From Nematostella vectensis (lineage: Eukaryota; Cnidaria; Anthozoa; Actiniaria; Edwardsiidae), in the NCBI RefSeq assembly GCF_932526225.1, contig NC_064047.1:10219494-10283493 (forward strand): a DNA stretch of 64,000 nucleotides, in the 5' to 3' direction. The first letter of the stretch is position 1; each line of letters begins with the position of its first letter. The translations under genes and the position numbers were made by a program. The notes beneath the pieces were generated by a model. It did not search any database, was not told the DNA's origin, and worked only from the letters and a program-made list of their open reading frames with translations. Shown here one piece after another: positions 1 through 11,829 of the stretch.

Positions 1-2930
1 GTAGGCTCATTTTAGGTATATGAAACGTATAAGACTTGATTGCTTATGTAGGCTCATTTTAGGTATATGAAACGTATAAGACTTGATTGCTCATGTAGGC
101 TCATTTTAGGTATATGAAACGTATTAGACTTGATTGCTCATGTAGGCTCATTTAAGGTATATGAAACGTATAAGACTTGATTGCTCATGTAGGCTCATTT
201 TAGGTATATGAAACGTATAAGACTTGATTGCTTATTTAAGCTCATTTTAGGTATATGAAACGTATTAGACTTGATTGCTCATGTAGGCTCATTTAAGGTA
301 TATGAAACGTATAAGACTTGATTGCTCATGTAGGCTCATTTTAGGTATATGAAACGTATAAGACTTGATTGCTTATGTAGGCTCATTTTAGGTATATGAA
401 ACGTATAAGACTTGATTGCTCATGTAGGCTCATTTAAGGTATATGAAACGTATAAGACTTGATTGCTTATGTAGGCTCATTTTAGATATATGAAACGTAT
501 AAGACTTGATTGCTTATGTAGGCTCATTTTAGATATATGAAACGTATAAGACTTGATTGCTCATGTAGGCTCATTTTAGGTATATAAAACGTATAAGACT
601 TGATTGCTCATGTAGGCTCATTTTAGGTATATGAAACGTATAAGACTTGATTGCTCATGTAGGCTCATTTTAGGTATATAAAACGTATAAGACTTGATTG
701 CTCATGTAGGCTCATTTTAGGTATATGAAACGTATAAGACTTGATTGCTCATGTAGGCTCATTTTAGGTATATGAAACGTATAAGACTTAATTGCTCATG
801 TAGGCTTATTTTAGGTATATAAAACGTATCAGACTTGATTGCTCATGTAGGCTCATTTTAGGTATATGAAACGTATAAGACTTGATTGCTCATGTAGGCT
901 CATTTTAGGTATATGAAACGTATAAGACTTGATTGCTCATGTAGGCTCATTTTAGATATGAAACGTATAAGACTTGATTGCTCATGTAGGCTCATTTAAG
1001 GTATATGAAACGTATAAGACTTGATTGCTTATGTAGGCTCATTTAAGGTATATGAAACGTATAAGACTTGATTGCTCATGTAGGCTCATTTAAGGTATAT
1101 GAAACGTATAAGACTTGATTGCTCATGTAGGCTCATTTTAGGTATATGAAACGTATAAGACTTGATTGCTCATGTAGGCTCATTTAAGGTATGAAACTTA
1201 TAAGACTTGATTGCTTATGTAGGCTCATTTAAGGTATATGAAACGTATAAGACTTGATTGCTCATGTAGGCTCATTTTAGGTATATGAAACGTATAAGAC
1301 TTGATTGCTCATGTAGGCTCATTTAAGGTATATGAAACGTATAAGACTTGATTGCTTATGTAGGCTCATTTTAGGTATATAAAACGTATGAGACTTGATT
1401 GCTCATGTAGGCTCATTTTAGGTATATAAAACGTATAAGACTTGATTGCTCATGTAGGCTCATTTTAGGTATATAAAACGTATAAGACTTGATTGCTCAT
1501 GTAGGCTCATTTTAGGTATATAAAACATATAAGACTTGATTGCTCATGTAGGCTCATTTAAGGTATATGAAACGTATAAGACTTGATTGCTTATGTAGGC
1601 TCATTTAAGGTATATGAAACGTATAAGACTTGATTGCTCATGTAGGCTCATTTAAGGTATATGAAACGTATAACACTTGATTGCTCATGTAGGCTCATTT
1701 AAGGTATATGAAACGTATAAGACTTGATTGCTCATGTAGGCTCATTTTAGGTATATGAAACGTATAAGACTTGATTGCTCATGTAGGCTCATTTAAGGTA
1801 TGAAACTTATAAGACTTGATTGCTTATGTAGGCTCATTTAAGGTATATGAAACGTATAAGACTTGATTGCTCATGTAGGCTCATTTTAGGTATATGAAAC
1901 GTATTAGACTTGATTGCTCATGTAGGCTCATTTAAGGTATATGAAACGTATAAGACTTGATTGCTCATGTAGGCTCATTTTAGGTATATGAAACGTATAA
2001 GACTTGATTGCTTATGTAGGCTCATTTTAGGTATATGAAACGTATAAGACTTGATTGCTCATGTAGGCTCATTTTAGGTATATAAAACGTATCAGACTTG
2101 ATTGCTCATGTAGGCTCATTTTAGGTATATGAAACGTATAAGACTTGATTGCTCATGTAGGCTCATTTTAGGTATATGAAACGTATAAGACTTGATTGCT
2201 CATGTAGGCTCATTTAAGGTATATGAAACGTATTAGACTTGATTGCTCATGTAGGCTCATTTAAGGTATATGAAACGTATAAGACTTGATTGCTCATGTA
2301 GGCTCATTTTAGGTATATGAAACGTATAAGACTTGATTGCTTATGTAGGCTCATTTTAGGTATATGAAACGTATAAGACTTGATTGCTCATGTAGGCTCA
2401 TTTAAGGTATATGAAACGTATAAGACTTGATTGCTCATGTAGGCTCATTTTAGGTATATAAAACGTATAAGACTTGATTGCTCATGTAGGCTCATTTAAG
2501 GTATATGAAACGTATAAGACTTGATTGCTCATGTAGGCTCATTTTAGGTATATGAAACGTATTAGACTTGATTGCTCATGTAGGCTCATTTAAGGTATAT
2601 GAAACGTATAAGACTTGATTGCTCATGTAGGCTCATTTTAGGTATATGAAACGTATAAGACTTGATTGCTTATGTAGGCTCATTTTAGGTATATGAAACG
2701 TATAAGACTTGATTGCTCATGTAGGCTCATTTTAGGTATATGAAACGTATTAGACTTGATTGCTCATGTAGGCTCATTTAAGGTATATGAAACGTATAAG
2801 ACTTGATTGCTTATGTAGGCTCATTTAAGGTATATGAAACGTATAAGACTTGATTGCTCATGTAGGCTCATTTTAGGTATATGAAACGTATAAGACTTGA
2901 TTGCTCATGTAGGCTCATTTTAGGTAACGT
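1..2930. repeat. 47-bp tandem satellite, about 62 copies
   Basis: A head-to-tail array of a 47-bp unit that begins GTAGGCTCATTTTAGGTATA and ends GACTTGATTGCTTAT. Copies differ at a few positions: CATTTTAGG or CATTTAAGG, TATATGAAA or TATATAAAA, CTTAT or CTCAT. A few copies lose 2-4 bases (near 955, 1190, 1800). The array starts at or before the window edge and ends near 2930 in a truncated unit. There are no unique spacers, so it is a satellite and not a CRISPR array. All frames are short because the unit carries stops. Confidence 0.97.
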
Positions 2931-3814
2931 ATAAGCTTTGATCTCTTGCTTCAGCCAAATATTTAGAAACAACAGATAGAAAAGTAAACGAACTATGGAA
3001 ACAAATATTATCCAGATGTTTTGCTTTTATAAACTGAAATTATCCCTCGTAATTATCTGTTTTCGTTTTTTATTGGCTCGAGAACAGCTTTCTTAATATT
3101 ATTTTATCACAATCAAAAGCGAGACAAGATCCCATTTCTATAGTTCACTAGCCAATTAGACTCTCTTAGAGCCTAGGGTTAACATCTCTAGAAGAAGAAG
3201 GACGGTTTAAAATTTAGAAAAAATAGTAATTCAAACAATGGCAGCTGATTATCCTGTGTGCTTTATTAACACAGCGATAGCTGACAGCCTTGTTGATATA
3301 AGATACAATAAAGCGGAAATGTTTGCTTAAATTAAGTCGGATTTTTATTTGATCGCATTTTGGAAAAATCTTTTCGCAAACTACACCGTGTTCTTCGCTT
3401 ATTCCGAGTCTTTTAACTGACAAAATCTATGAGTTATTGATTTCTTCTTACGGTTTGCATATTAGAAATATCAATTAAAAATCGGTGCATCATTTTTCGT
3501 TATGAACCTAAAGGACAAACATTGAAGCATCTGCCTTCCTGTATACAAAACCTAAAGTAAAGCTCCCAAAGTACTATCATTATGGTACAAGAAATGCGAG
3601 GCATGATTACAGAAAACCATCTATGCATAAAGTACACCTTCAAGTAGGCAGGGCTAGCACTACTCTTGGTTGTATTCAAATCCTTGTTTTAAACTTGTGA
3701 ATTTAGCAATTTCGTAAGTAAGCGGGCAAAGAAAGCATCATTTCGATCAACCATGGACCCATATAGACACCAGGGACCCACGATAGACATTACAGTAGGA
3801 AAAACGTTTGGAAA
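2931..3814. other. Gene-poor spacer
   Basis: AT-rich sequence between the 47-bp satellite and the GPCR relic. The only open frames are short and unlike known proteins. No RNA gene or mobile element was recognised. Earlier exons of the downstream sulfotransferase gene were looked for here and not seen. Confidence 0.5.
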
Positions 3815-4279
3815 ATGCCAGTGTACAATTATACGTGCCACCATTTCACCAACTGGGTCCAGGAAGGGAAGATTACACAAACCGAGCTCGTCACTATCGC
3901 AGTACTGAACGCTCTGACAATTTTTCCCGCCATCTTTCTAAATGGTTTGGTTCTAGTCTCAATATGGCGAACTCCATTGCTTCACACACCTTCCATGGTT
4001 CTCTTAGGAAATCTTGCTCTGTCGGATTTTGCCGTTGGTATTATCACACAGCCATTGTTAATAGCCTGGTCAGCAGTCGGGCTAAATGCTAGTGAAATTC
4101 CCAAGACGTACTCTGGATTGCTTAAATGCTTATGGCTTCACCTCTCCGTTTTTTGGCGCTATTATAGTCCTAATGAACTCTGGGATAAACCCGGTTATCT
4201 ATACTGCTGGAAGATGAGGGAGCTACGGTGTGCAGTTCAAAGATGCATAAATGACGTTGGAATTTTATTCAAGGAATAA
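3815..4279 (+). pseudogene. Class A GPCR pseudogene: TM1-TM2 fused to TM7/helix 8, frameshifted
   Basis: The frame starting at 3815 encodes a rhodopsin-class N-terminus. TM1 has the LNGLVLVSIW signature (conserved N) and TM2 has LGNLALSDFAVG (the LxxxD motif). TM3 to TM6 are missing. From about 4120 a second frame, offset by one base, encodes a TM7 with NSGINPVIY, i.e. the NPxxY motif. About two extra bases follow (near 4204), and the original frame then resumes with CWKMREL and a helix-8-like RCAVQR before a stop at 4277-4279. An intact member is typically 300 residues or more, and intronless GPCRs are common in sea anemones. Internal deletion plus frameshift marks this as dead. Ligand class is unknown. 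Confidence 0.8.
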
Positions 4280-4811
4280 CATCCTAATGTAGGCTCAAAA
4301 GGAAAAGGGAATGGGTTGGGGGAGGGTAAGATAAAAATTAATCAGGAAGCGAATTAAAGCAAATTAAAAGAGAGTGTTAAGGCTTCTTTAAACAGCACGA
4401 TTTATTCGTATACGACTTTGTCTTCAACTCGATCGTAGAGTGTTAGACCAGCCGACGACTCAGCTACGATGCTAGTCTACGAAGGACTACGAAAGCCGTA
4501 GTGTGTAAATCAGGGTTAAGTTATGTCGTAGGTAGGTTACGTTACAAAAAGAGGAGAAAAAACACTAACAAGAGCAATAAAAAAATTGTGTCTTATAAAA
4601 AGTGTAGAAAGGATGTGTCTAACATCTTGACTTGCCGCTTTTCTTTCGTTTCCACCGAGAAACCAAATTCCCAAACAACTAGAAGACAGCTAGGACCGAT
4701 CAAAGATGCGCCCAAAGCTGATTATCATTGCGCTAGACAATGGATCTGCCAGCAGAGGATTGTAAACAATCTAAAAAATCGCTTATAAGACAAAAAATAC
4801 GAGATCTTGTT
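4280..4811. other. Spacer without recognised gene
   Basis: About 530 bases between the GPCR relic and the hairpin element. It contains a GT/A-rich stretch and an open frame of 95 codons (4501-4788, +) with a lysine-rich, low-complexity product that resembles nothing known to me. I see no convincing coding, RNA or mobile signal. Confidence 0.4.
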
Positions 4812-4913
4812 CCCGATAGCCTGCGTGCAGCGAGAAAGTTCCATTGAAACTATTTCATTGGAACTATTTTTTTCCATTGGAATTATTTTCGGCTGCACGC
4901 AGGCTAGTTCGGG
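4812..4913. mobile_element. Short hairpin/MITE-like element
   Basis: Perfect 15-bp inverted arms, TAGCCTGCGTGCAGC at 4817-4831 and its complement at 4892-4906. They extend outward by CCCGA / TCGGG with a two-base bulge. The 60-bp loop holds three variants of a CCATTGGAACTATTT-like word. No coding capacity. It directly abuts the 23/24-bp minisatellite. This may be a foldback element or a transcribed hairpin; no target-site duplication is clear because one side has become tandem repeat. Confidence 0.6.
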
Positions 4914-6345
4914 CTTCCCTTCCTGGTCTCCAATACATCCCCTTCCTGGTCTCCAATACATCCCCTTCCTGGTCTCCAATACATCCCCTTCCTGGTCTCC
5001 AATACATCCCCTTCCTGGTCTCCAATACATCCCCTTCCTGGTCTCCAATACATCCCCTTCCTGGTCTTCAATACATCCCCTTCCTGGTCTCCAATACATT
5101 CCCTTCCATGGTCTCCAATACATCCCCTTCCATGGTCTCCAATACATCCCCCTCCTGGTCTCCAATACATCCCCTTCCATGGTCTCCAATACATCCCCTT
5201 CCTGGTCTCCAATACATCCCCTTCCTGGTCTCCAATACATTCCCTTCCATGGTCTCCAATACATCCCCTTCCTGGTCTCCAATACATCCCCTTCCATGGT
5301 CTCCAATACATCCCCCTCCTGGTCTCCAATACATCCCCTTCCTGGTCTCCAATACATTCCCTCCTGGTCTCCAATACATCCCCTTCCTGGTCTCCAATAC
5401 ATCCTCTTCCATGGTCTCCAATACATCCCCTTCCATGGTCTCCAATACATCCCCTTCCTGGTCTCCAATACATCCTCTTCCATGGTCTCCAATACATCCC
5501 CTTCCATGGTCTCCAATACATCCCCTTCCTGGTCTCCAATACATCCCCTTCCTGGTCTCCAATACATCCCCTTCCTGGTCTCCAATACATCCCCTTCCAT
5601 GGTCTCCAATACATCCCCTTCCATGGTCTCCAATACATCCCCTTCCTGGTCTCCAATACATCCCCTTCCATGGTCCCGAATACATCCCCTTCCTGGTCTC
5701 CAATACATCCCCTTCCTGGTCTCCAATACATCCCCTTCCTGGTCTCCAATACATCCCTTTCCTGGTCTCCAATACATCCCCTTCCTGGTCTCCAATACAT
5801 CCCTTTCCTGGTCTCCAATACATCCCCTTCCTGGTCTCCAATACATCCCCTTCCTGGTCTCCAATACATCCCCTTCCATGGTCTCCAATACATCCCCTTC
5901 CATGGTCTCCAATACATCCCCTTCCTGGTCTCCAATACATCCCCTTCCTGGTCTCCAATACCTCCCCTTCCTGGTCTCCAATACATCCCCTTCCTGGTCT
6001 CCAATACATCCCCTTCCTGGTATCCAATACATCCCCTTCCATGGTCTCCAATACATCCCCTTCCTGGTCTCCAATACATCCCCTTCCTGGTCTCCAATAC
6101 ATCCCCTTCCTGGTCTTCAATACATCCCCTTCCTGGTCTCCAATACATCCCTTTCCATGGTCTCCAATACATCCCCTTCCTGGTCTCCAATACATCCCTT
6201 TCCATGGTCTCCAATACATCCCCTTCCATGGTCTCCAATACATCCCCTTCCTGGTCTCCAATACATCCCCTTCCTGGTCTCCAATACATCCCCTTCCTGG
6301 TGTCCAATACATCCTCTTCCATGGTCTCCAATACATCCCCAACCG
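4914..6345. repeat. 23/24-bp minisatellite, about 60 copies
   Basis: Unit: CCTGGTCTCC followed by AATACATCCCCTT (23 bp), alternating irregularly with a 24-bp form that has CCATGG instead of CCTGG (an NcoI-like palindrome). The unit length is not a multiple of three and the unit has few stops, so long frames of 229-519 codons open in several frames on both strands (for example products rich in SNTSPSW or GDQEGDVLET). These are repeat artefacts. The copies are near identical, implying recent expansion. Confidence 0.95.
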
Positions 6346-6551
6346 ATTGTCTGACCTAGAGACCAGGCCAGCCAAGGGTTACCCGCTTATAAAGTCGACC
6401 TGATTTATGTCAATGTAGGTTTGGATCCGTCACTCCCATATACATCAACCTTATCCGGGACCCGCTATCTCGCCTAGTCTCCCAGTACTATTTTAGGCGT
6501 TTTGGGGATGGACGTAACAGAACGTGGGATTTCAAGGGATCAGAGGCAGGC
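6346..6551. other. Spacer between two minisatellites
   Basis: Roughly 200 bases of non-repetitive sequence separating the 23/24-bp array from the 22-bp array. Nothing recognisable. Confidence 0.4.
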
Positions 6552-7372
6552 AGACACAGGGTAAGCCATTAACACACAAGGCAACAGACAGACACAAGGT
6601 AAGCAACAGACAGACACAGGGGAAGTGACAGAAAGACACAGGGTAAATGACAGACAGACACAGGGTAAGCGAAAGACAGACACAGGGTAAGCAAAAGACA
6701 GACACAGGGTAAGCGAAAGACAGACACAGGGTAAGAAACAGACAGACACAGGGGAAGTGACAGAAAGACACAGGGTAAATGACAGACAGACACAGGGTTA
6801 GTGACAGACAGACACAGGGTAAGCGAAAGACAGACACAAGGTAAGCGAAAGACAGACACAGGGTAAGCGAAAGTCAGAGACACAGGGTAAGAAACAGACA
6901 GACACAGGGTTAGTGACAGACAGACACAGGGTAAGTGACAGACAGACACAGGGTTAGTGACAGACAGCAAAGGGTAAGCGACAGACAGACACAAGGTAAG
7001 CGACAGACAGACACCGGGTAAGCAACAGACAGACACAGGGTAAGCGACAGACAGACACAGGGTAAGCGACAGACAAACACAGGGTAAGCGACAGACAAAC
7101 ACAGGATAAGCGACAGACAGACACAGGGTAAGCAACAGACAGACACAGGGTAGGCGACAGATAGACACAGGCTTAGTGACAGACAGACACAGGGTAAGCG
7201 ATAGACATATACAGGATAAGCAACAGACAGACACAGGATAAGCGACAGACAGACACAGGATAAGTGACAGAGAGACACAGGGTAACCGACAGACAAACAC
7301 CGGGTAAGCGACAGACAAACACAGGGTAAGCGACAGACAGACAGACAGACACAGGGTAAGCAACAAACAGAC
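6552..7372. repeat. 22-bp minisatellite, about 37 copies
   Basis: Unit GACAGACAGACACAGGGTAA plus GC or GT (22 bp), with frequent single-base variants (AAGC, AAGT, TTAGT, AACAG). On the minus strand the repeat opens frames of up to 283 codons rich in the words CLSVAYPVSVC. These are cysteine-rich by chance and not credible proteins. The array lies just 5' of the first visible sulfotransferase exon, apparently inside an intron of that gene. Confidence 0.93.
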
Positions 7373-7432
7373 TCGGCAAAATAACTGGCAAGTGTTTTGC
7401 TTCTGAATATTAGATTGCATTTTTTTTACTAT

Positions 7433-7600
7433 CGTGATGATGATGATGATGATATGTTGATAATGATTATTGTGAAGATAATAAGAATGCTGTTGATGAT
7501 TATGAAAATGATAACGATGATTATTATGATGAAATGATGACGATGAATTTTATGATGTTGATGAAAATGATGATGGTGATGATAGATGATGGTGACATTC
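7433..7600. repeat. GAT/ATG-rich trinucleotide microsatellite
   Basis: Imperfect (GAT)n and (ATG)n tracts interrupted by AT-rich words. It ends about 50 bases before the splice acceptor of the first visible sulfotransferase exon. No coding potential. Confidence 0.8.
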
Positions 7601-7653
7601 AGTGTTATTGTTTCAAAATGATATACTGAACACATTATTATTACTTTTTCAAG

Positions 7654-9320
7654 TCGTTCGACGAGTGTGTGATAACAAACCGCACTGAATGCATGGATCC
7701 TAATGCATTGTTCTACGTGATTCCCTTTTTCTGTGGACAATCGAGGAAATGCAGGTGGGTAATATTCACTCAAGATAAAAAAAAATTCGGTTATTTTGTA
7801 TATAGAACAGACGAAATTCAACAGAAAAGATATCAAACAATCCCATTTCTTGCCGGCGTCGCGTTCAGGATGGCATTTCAGTTTTTTTTTTGGTTTTTGT
7901 TTTTTTCACGTCCTCTTCAGGATGGGACGCCTGCAAAGTTTAGAATACGTGCGCAATCGAATAGCATCTACGACTGCAACGGCAGGGAGAACGTGATCCC
8001 TGGAAAATGCTTTAATGATTTGCGCTCAATTCTAGACTAGTTTTGATAAAATTCACTTGCTTTTGCCGTCTCAAAAAAAATTAGAGACAATCCTAGAATC
8101 TTATTTCTAACATAGCGAACGATGATAGTCTAGTTTTCAGTGCACACGTTCCCGTCCTCTCTAGACCCTGAAACTTGGAGTTTTCACTTGTAGTTTGAAG
8201 GACAACGGCTAAAATCAGAAACAGAAACCATTTCAGAGGGCATTTCAAGTTTGGTTCTTTGAATTTTCGATTGTTTTAGCCGTCGCCGTTCGCGTTCCCA
8301 ACAGTAAAGTCCCTGATGAGTCGATTGCGGAGACGGCGTCCTCTTTCAAGCGTCGTAGATCTAAATCAGTCTTATCTTCCACAGGGTCTCGTCCAAGTGG
8401 GCATTTAGACAGGCTTTGTATAATCTCGTCAACCGCTACCTTGTGGTCGGGATATTAGAGGAAGTTGACGATTTTCTTACAGTGTTGGAAAAACTCCTGC
8501 CGAACTTTTTCAAAGGTGCTTTGGAAATGTGGAAAATGCCAGGTAGGTGGGTGGATAGATTAGCTTATATTGGCTTTTCAAAGGACACTTAAAGCCGCAT
8601 TATCACCAGTTTACTTCCGGTCTATAACGTTAAATCTCCGATGAATTTTAACGGAAAACGCGTAAAAATATTTCAAAATATTGAAAGCAGTGTATATATT
8701 GCAAGTTTCTTCGAGGATGTGATTGATAATTTAGAGCGGATGGCATATTAAATATCTCGGATTCTAATTCTAATGAACTGGTGACAATGCGGCTTTAAGC
8801 TAGGTTTTCACTAGCGAACATTTCACACATTTCCTCCTCCACTCTGATTCACACACGCGCTGTAACCAAATCAAGGGGGGGGGGGAGGGGGGCGTCTGAC
8901 GTTTTGTTTTATGATTATTAAAAGCAACACCTAAAAATATTGACAACTCAAGTCAAGGCTAGTGAAAACACGGTTAAGTGGAAACACGGTTTCTATTGAC
9001 TACAGTTTATATTTTGACTTGGGAGCCTTTAACCGGATGGGCGGTTGCATTTATTTATGGTGTAACGGTCTGTCCCTGAATTGTAATGTCACATTCCCTT
9101 GACAGAAACTCGTAGAAAGGGTAGACGGCAAGACGAAACAAGGACAAAGAACAAGAAAGCCCCATCTGCCGAGGTAGTCAGGATCATGAAAAAAAGGCTC
9201 CATTTAGAGTACGAGTTCTATGAAGCAGTCAAAGAACGATTTCACAGACTGAAAAAAGAGCACGGTCTCGCTGATTCCGCGGAACGTATCAGATTCGCAG
9301 ACACTAGGATTACGTCTTAG
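7654..9320 (+). CDS. UST: Uronyl 2-O-sulfotransferase-like protein, last three exons
   Basis: Three exons join in phase: 7654-7754, 8385-8542 and 9106-9320 (stop at 9318-9320), giving 157 residues. Each has good borders (TTTTCAAG acceptor; GCAG/GTGGGT; CTTCCACAG; CCAG/GTAGGT; TTGACAG). The product shows family landmarks: SFDECV, then IPFFCGQSRKCR, then a KWAFRQALYNLVNRYLVVG block and LEEVDDFLTVLEKLLPNFF. The C-terminus has YEFYEAVKERFHRLKKEHGL. This order matches the C-terminal half of the Sulfotransfer_2 family; the FCGQ..KCR and YEFY..VKE.FH.LK words favour UST (2-O-sulfation of iduronate/glucuronate in dermatan/chondroitin sulfate, Golgi lumen) over HS2ST. The N-terminal membrane anchor and PAPS-binding exons lie upstream of the window or were not found. 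An AATAAA at 9752-9757 is a possible polyadenylation signal. Confidence 0.85.
8589..8798. mobile_element. MITE with TTAA ends, copy 1 (UST intron)
   Basis: Begins TTAAAGCCGCATTATCACC and ends GGTGACAATGCGGCTTTAA, giving about 25-bp inverted termini bounded by TTAA. It sits in the second visible intron of the sulfotransferase gene. Related copies lie at 42746-42999 and 56739-56957, and a decayed one at about 58306-58477. TTAA ends suggest mobilisation by a piggyBac-like or Kolobok-like transposase (inference). Confidence 0.85.
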
Positions 9321-10574
9321 TATCCACTAGATAACGAGAAAGTAACCATAAAATGCAAGAAAGCGGTATTTTCTTATGTTTATTGGATTTCTGCGTCACC
9401 GCTTTAGGCCATTTTCATAACCGTTACCAAAACAAATGTAAGAACGGGACGAAGGGGGGAGGAGAGGGGGACTGCTGAGTCAAGTCCTAGTCATTCCTTG
9501 TATTTGCTTTGGTGGAGATGCTGGGAACGTTGTTGATTGTAAATTTTCTACTCTACTGGCCATACGCGCGGCGCCCCTAAGTTACATATACACGTTTAAC
9601 GCTTCCACTATTCAGTGTTTATTAAGAAGGTTTAATCGTCTCAGGTCCCCTATGATAGAAAGAAAATGTGATGGGAGACGTATTTCGTTTTTCACAATTT
9701 TCAGTCTGATATAAGATCATGTGATTTTATCACGTGTCAAACTCGCGACAAAATAAACACAGAAATGGCGACCGTCACGGCAGAGAAGCGTGGAAAGGAT
9801 TTCCTATTTTTTATTAGGGATTTTCTTATCATAAGCACTCTTTAAAGGAAGCCTAACATTGGGAGCATTGCAAGCAAATATTGGTTTTAATGTTTATCAA
9901 TGCAGGGAGGTGTCGTTTTGGTTTCAACCTATTTACGTAAGGGAATTCTGCCCCATTAAACCAGCATAAAAAGAAACACTTAAAGCGCCTCTCATCTTTA
10001 ACAAAAAGGAGGTGTCTTTTGCGTTCTACAAATTTACGTCAGGGAACTATGCTCCATTATGAAAGAATGTCGATGAATCACTATTATTGTTTATAATTGG
10101 AAATACAATTTTTTCGCAAGAAAACAAAGCAATCTAAGACTGAAATGAGATTAGCGTTATCGTTATTGACGATATTTAATTATAAATATCTTGGTTACTC
10201 GCTTGAATTAGCCGATGGAAATGGATGCTTTGTGCGACTCGGCATTGAGCGGGAGCATAAAATGGCGTGATTGGCCATAACATAAAAGCACTTCAAGCGT
10301 CTCTTGCACTCTAGGGCTCCCCCGTAGTTAATACTTATTTTGATGTTTCTCACATAAAGGTGTTGTTGTTTTTCTTTCCATCTATTTACGTGGAAACTAT
10401 GCCCTATTATTAAACAGCATGAAATCACTTTAAGCCACTCTCACACTTAAGGGGTCTTCGTAGTTAATACTTGTTTTGATGTTCATCAAAGAAGGGAGAT
10501 GCTGTGTTTTTGTTTTTACCTATTTTTGTCAGCATAAAGAAACACTTGAAGCGGCTCAAACTCTCTAGGGGTCC
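9321..10574. repeat. Gene-poor region with diverged about 100-bp repeats
   Basis: From about 9890 to 10560 four diverged copies of a roughly 100-bp word recur. They are recognised by GGGAGGTGTCGTTTT-like starts, TATTTACGTAAGGGAA-like middles and AAACACTTAAAGCG-like ends. The stretch at 10080-10290, ending GAGCGGGAGCATAAAATGG, is repeated at 55460-55692. No credible coding exon was seen; a short frame starting ATGGCGACC at 9764 has only 26 codons. Confidence 0.55.
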
Positions 10575-11370
10575 TCATGGAAATAACGTGACGTCACATC
10601 CGAGTGCCAACTGACCCATCTTCTATACGTGACACTTATAAATGAGATGTTGACGAAGGTGTTGATCAAAATAAATAGACGGTTTTAGATTAAAATACTT
10701 ATTGCTTTAGGAATGCTTCTTTTTGCTAATCAAGGTGTTTCTTTTCCCGGCAGCAGAAATATATGGACTTGCCTTATTAGTGTCCTAAAATTAATTTATT
10801 TAATGGTGGATTTCTTTTAGAAGCAGCTCAATCTTTAAGCTATTGAAGGAATGGATAAGCAAATTTTAAAGGAAACTAATCTTATATGTCTGACGCATTT
10901 TCTAAGTACCAAGAGCCCATTTCCATTGGCTGATCCTGATATGGAAAGCCAATGCGATATATCTTCGGTTGAATTTCGTAGATAGGTCAAAACCGTATGA
11001 TATTTTGTTTTTAAATTATTTTGAGATTTTAGCACATTATATGTCTTCCGATATTAAATGAACACAATAAACAAAAGTGTGACTTATAAGGGCATCTTTA
11101 AGATGTCTGTTTTAATTAGTCGATGCATCCAGGTTCAAGCCCATTTTGACCTTCTCGAGCCTTCCTTTATAATCAAACCTCTAAACAGCCGCAAGGAACA
11201 AAATTTTACAAAATATCCGTTTTAGTTTGGCTGTTCTTAAAGAAGCCCAACGTAACTAAATTAAAGAATCTGACAACACTAAAGAGGAGCTGATTCCCTT
11301 GTTTACACTTTTAGACGCTACCCTATAAACAACATTTGCTGCATTACAACTTTTCAATATGGCAATACTA
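10575..11370. repeat. Direct duplication, copy A
   Basis: About 800 bases that are repeated, diverged, at 11830-12790 about 1255 bases downstream. Shared landmarks in the same order are AACGTGACGTCACATCC, TTATAAATGA, ATCAAAATAAA, CCCGGCAG followed by ATATGGA, GTCGATG, and a CGACAACAC / TTTAGACGC block near 11300. Neither copy has a convincing long ORF. The front half is promoter-like. Confidence 0.7.
10589..10596 (+). promoter_or_regulatory. CRE-like TGACGTCA in duplication copy A
   Basis: A perfect palindromic cAMP-response/ATF site, followed about 50 bases later by TTATAAATGA, a TATA-like word. The same pair recurs in copy B. No transcript start is visible from sequence alone. Confidence 0.4.
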
Positions 11371-11829
11371 ATGCTGCTCAGCTGAATGATAATAAATGAC
11401 TGATAATGACACTGCAATGTCACCCATGAATAAATATGGCCCGAATACTACCCCCCCCCCCCCTCCTTCTTGCATTAATGTCTCAATCGTTCTGTCTATA
11501 AAATAATAGTTGTGGTAGTGTACTTTGGTGTTGCCTCCACGGCCACAACCTCATTTTAATGCTAAAATACCTCACTTGGATCAACACAGGTAAGGGCGAA
11601 TGATTGGGCTATCCCGCTCTAGGGGGGGAGGGGTCAAATGTAAATTCTCGAATGTTCCATGCATGCATACACACGGGCAGCCATGTCAATGAAAAATAAA
11701 GGACACAAAACATCTACAAAAAAAACCATTACCACCCTACTGTGGTAGGGTTACTAGAATTTACTCTACTCTCTGATTGTACATTCAGTATGACTCTTAA
11801 GACTCTTAACCAAAGTAAGCGTTGGGCCC
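11371..11829. other. Spacer between duplication copies
   Basis: Contains a C11-12 homopolymer near 11451-11462 and a G-rich patch at 11622-11632. Nothing else recognised. Confidence 0.4.

Noticed and set aside
1-2930. CRISPR-like periodic repeat
   Set aside because: Copies are directly adjacent with no unique spacers and the setting is eukaryotic; it is a satellite.
4725-6403. Long overlapping ORFs of 229-519 codons on both strands
   Set aside because: They are produced by a 23/24-bp unit lacking stops in several frames; the products are pure repeats.
6569-7420. 283-codon cysteine-rich minus-strand ORF resembling a secreted repeat protein
   Set aside because: It follows the 22-bp minisatellite exactly and has no domain pattern; the cysteines come from the ACA/GCA words of the unit.
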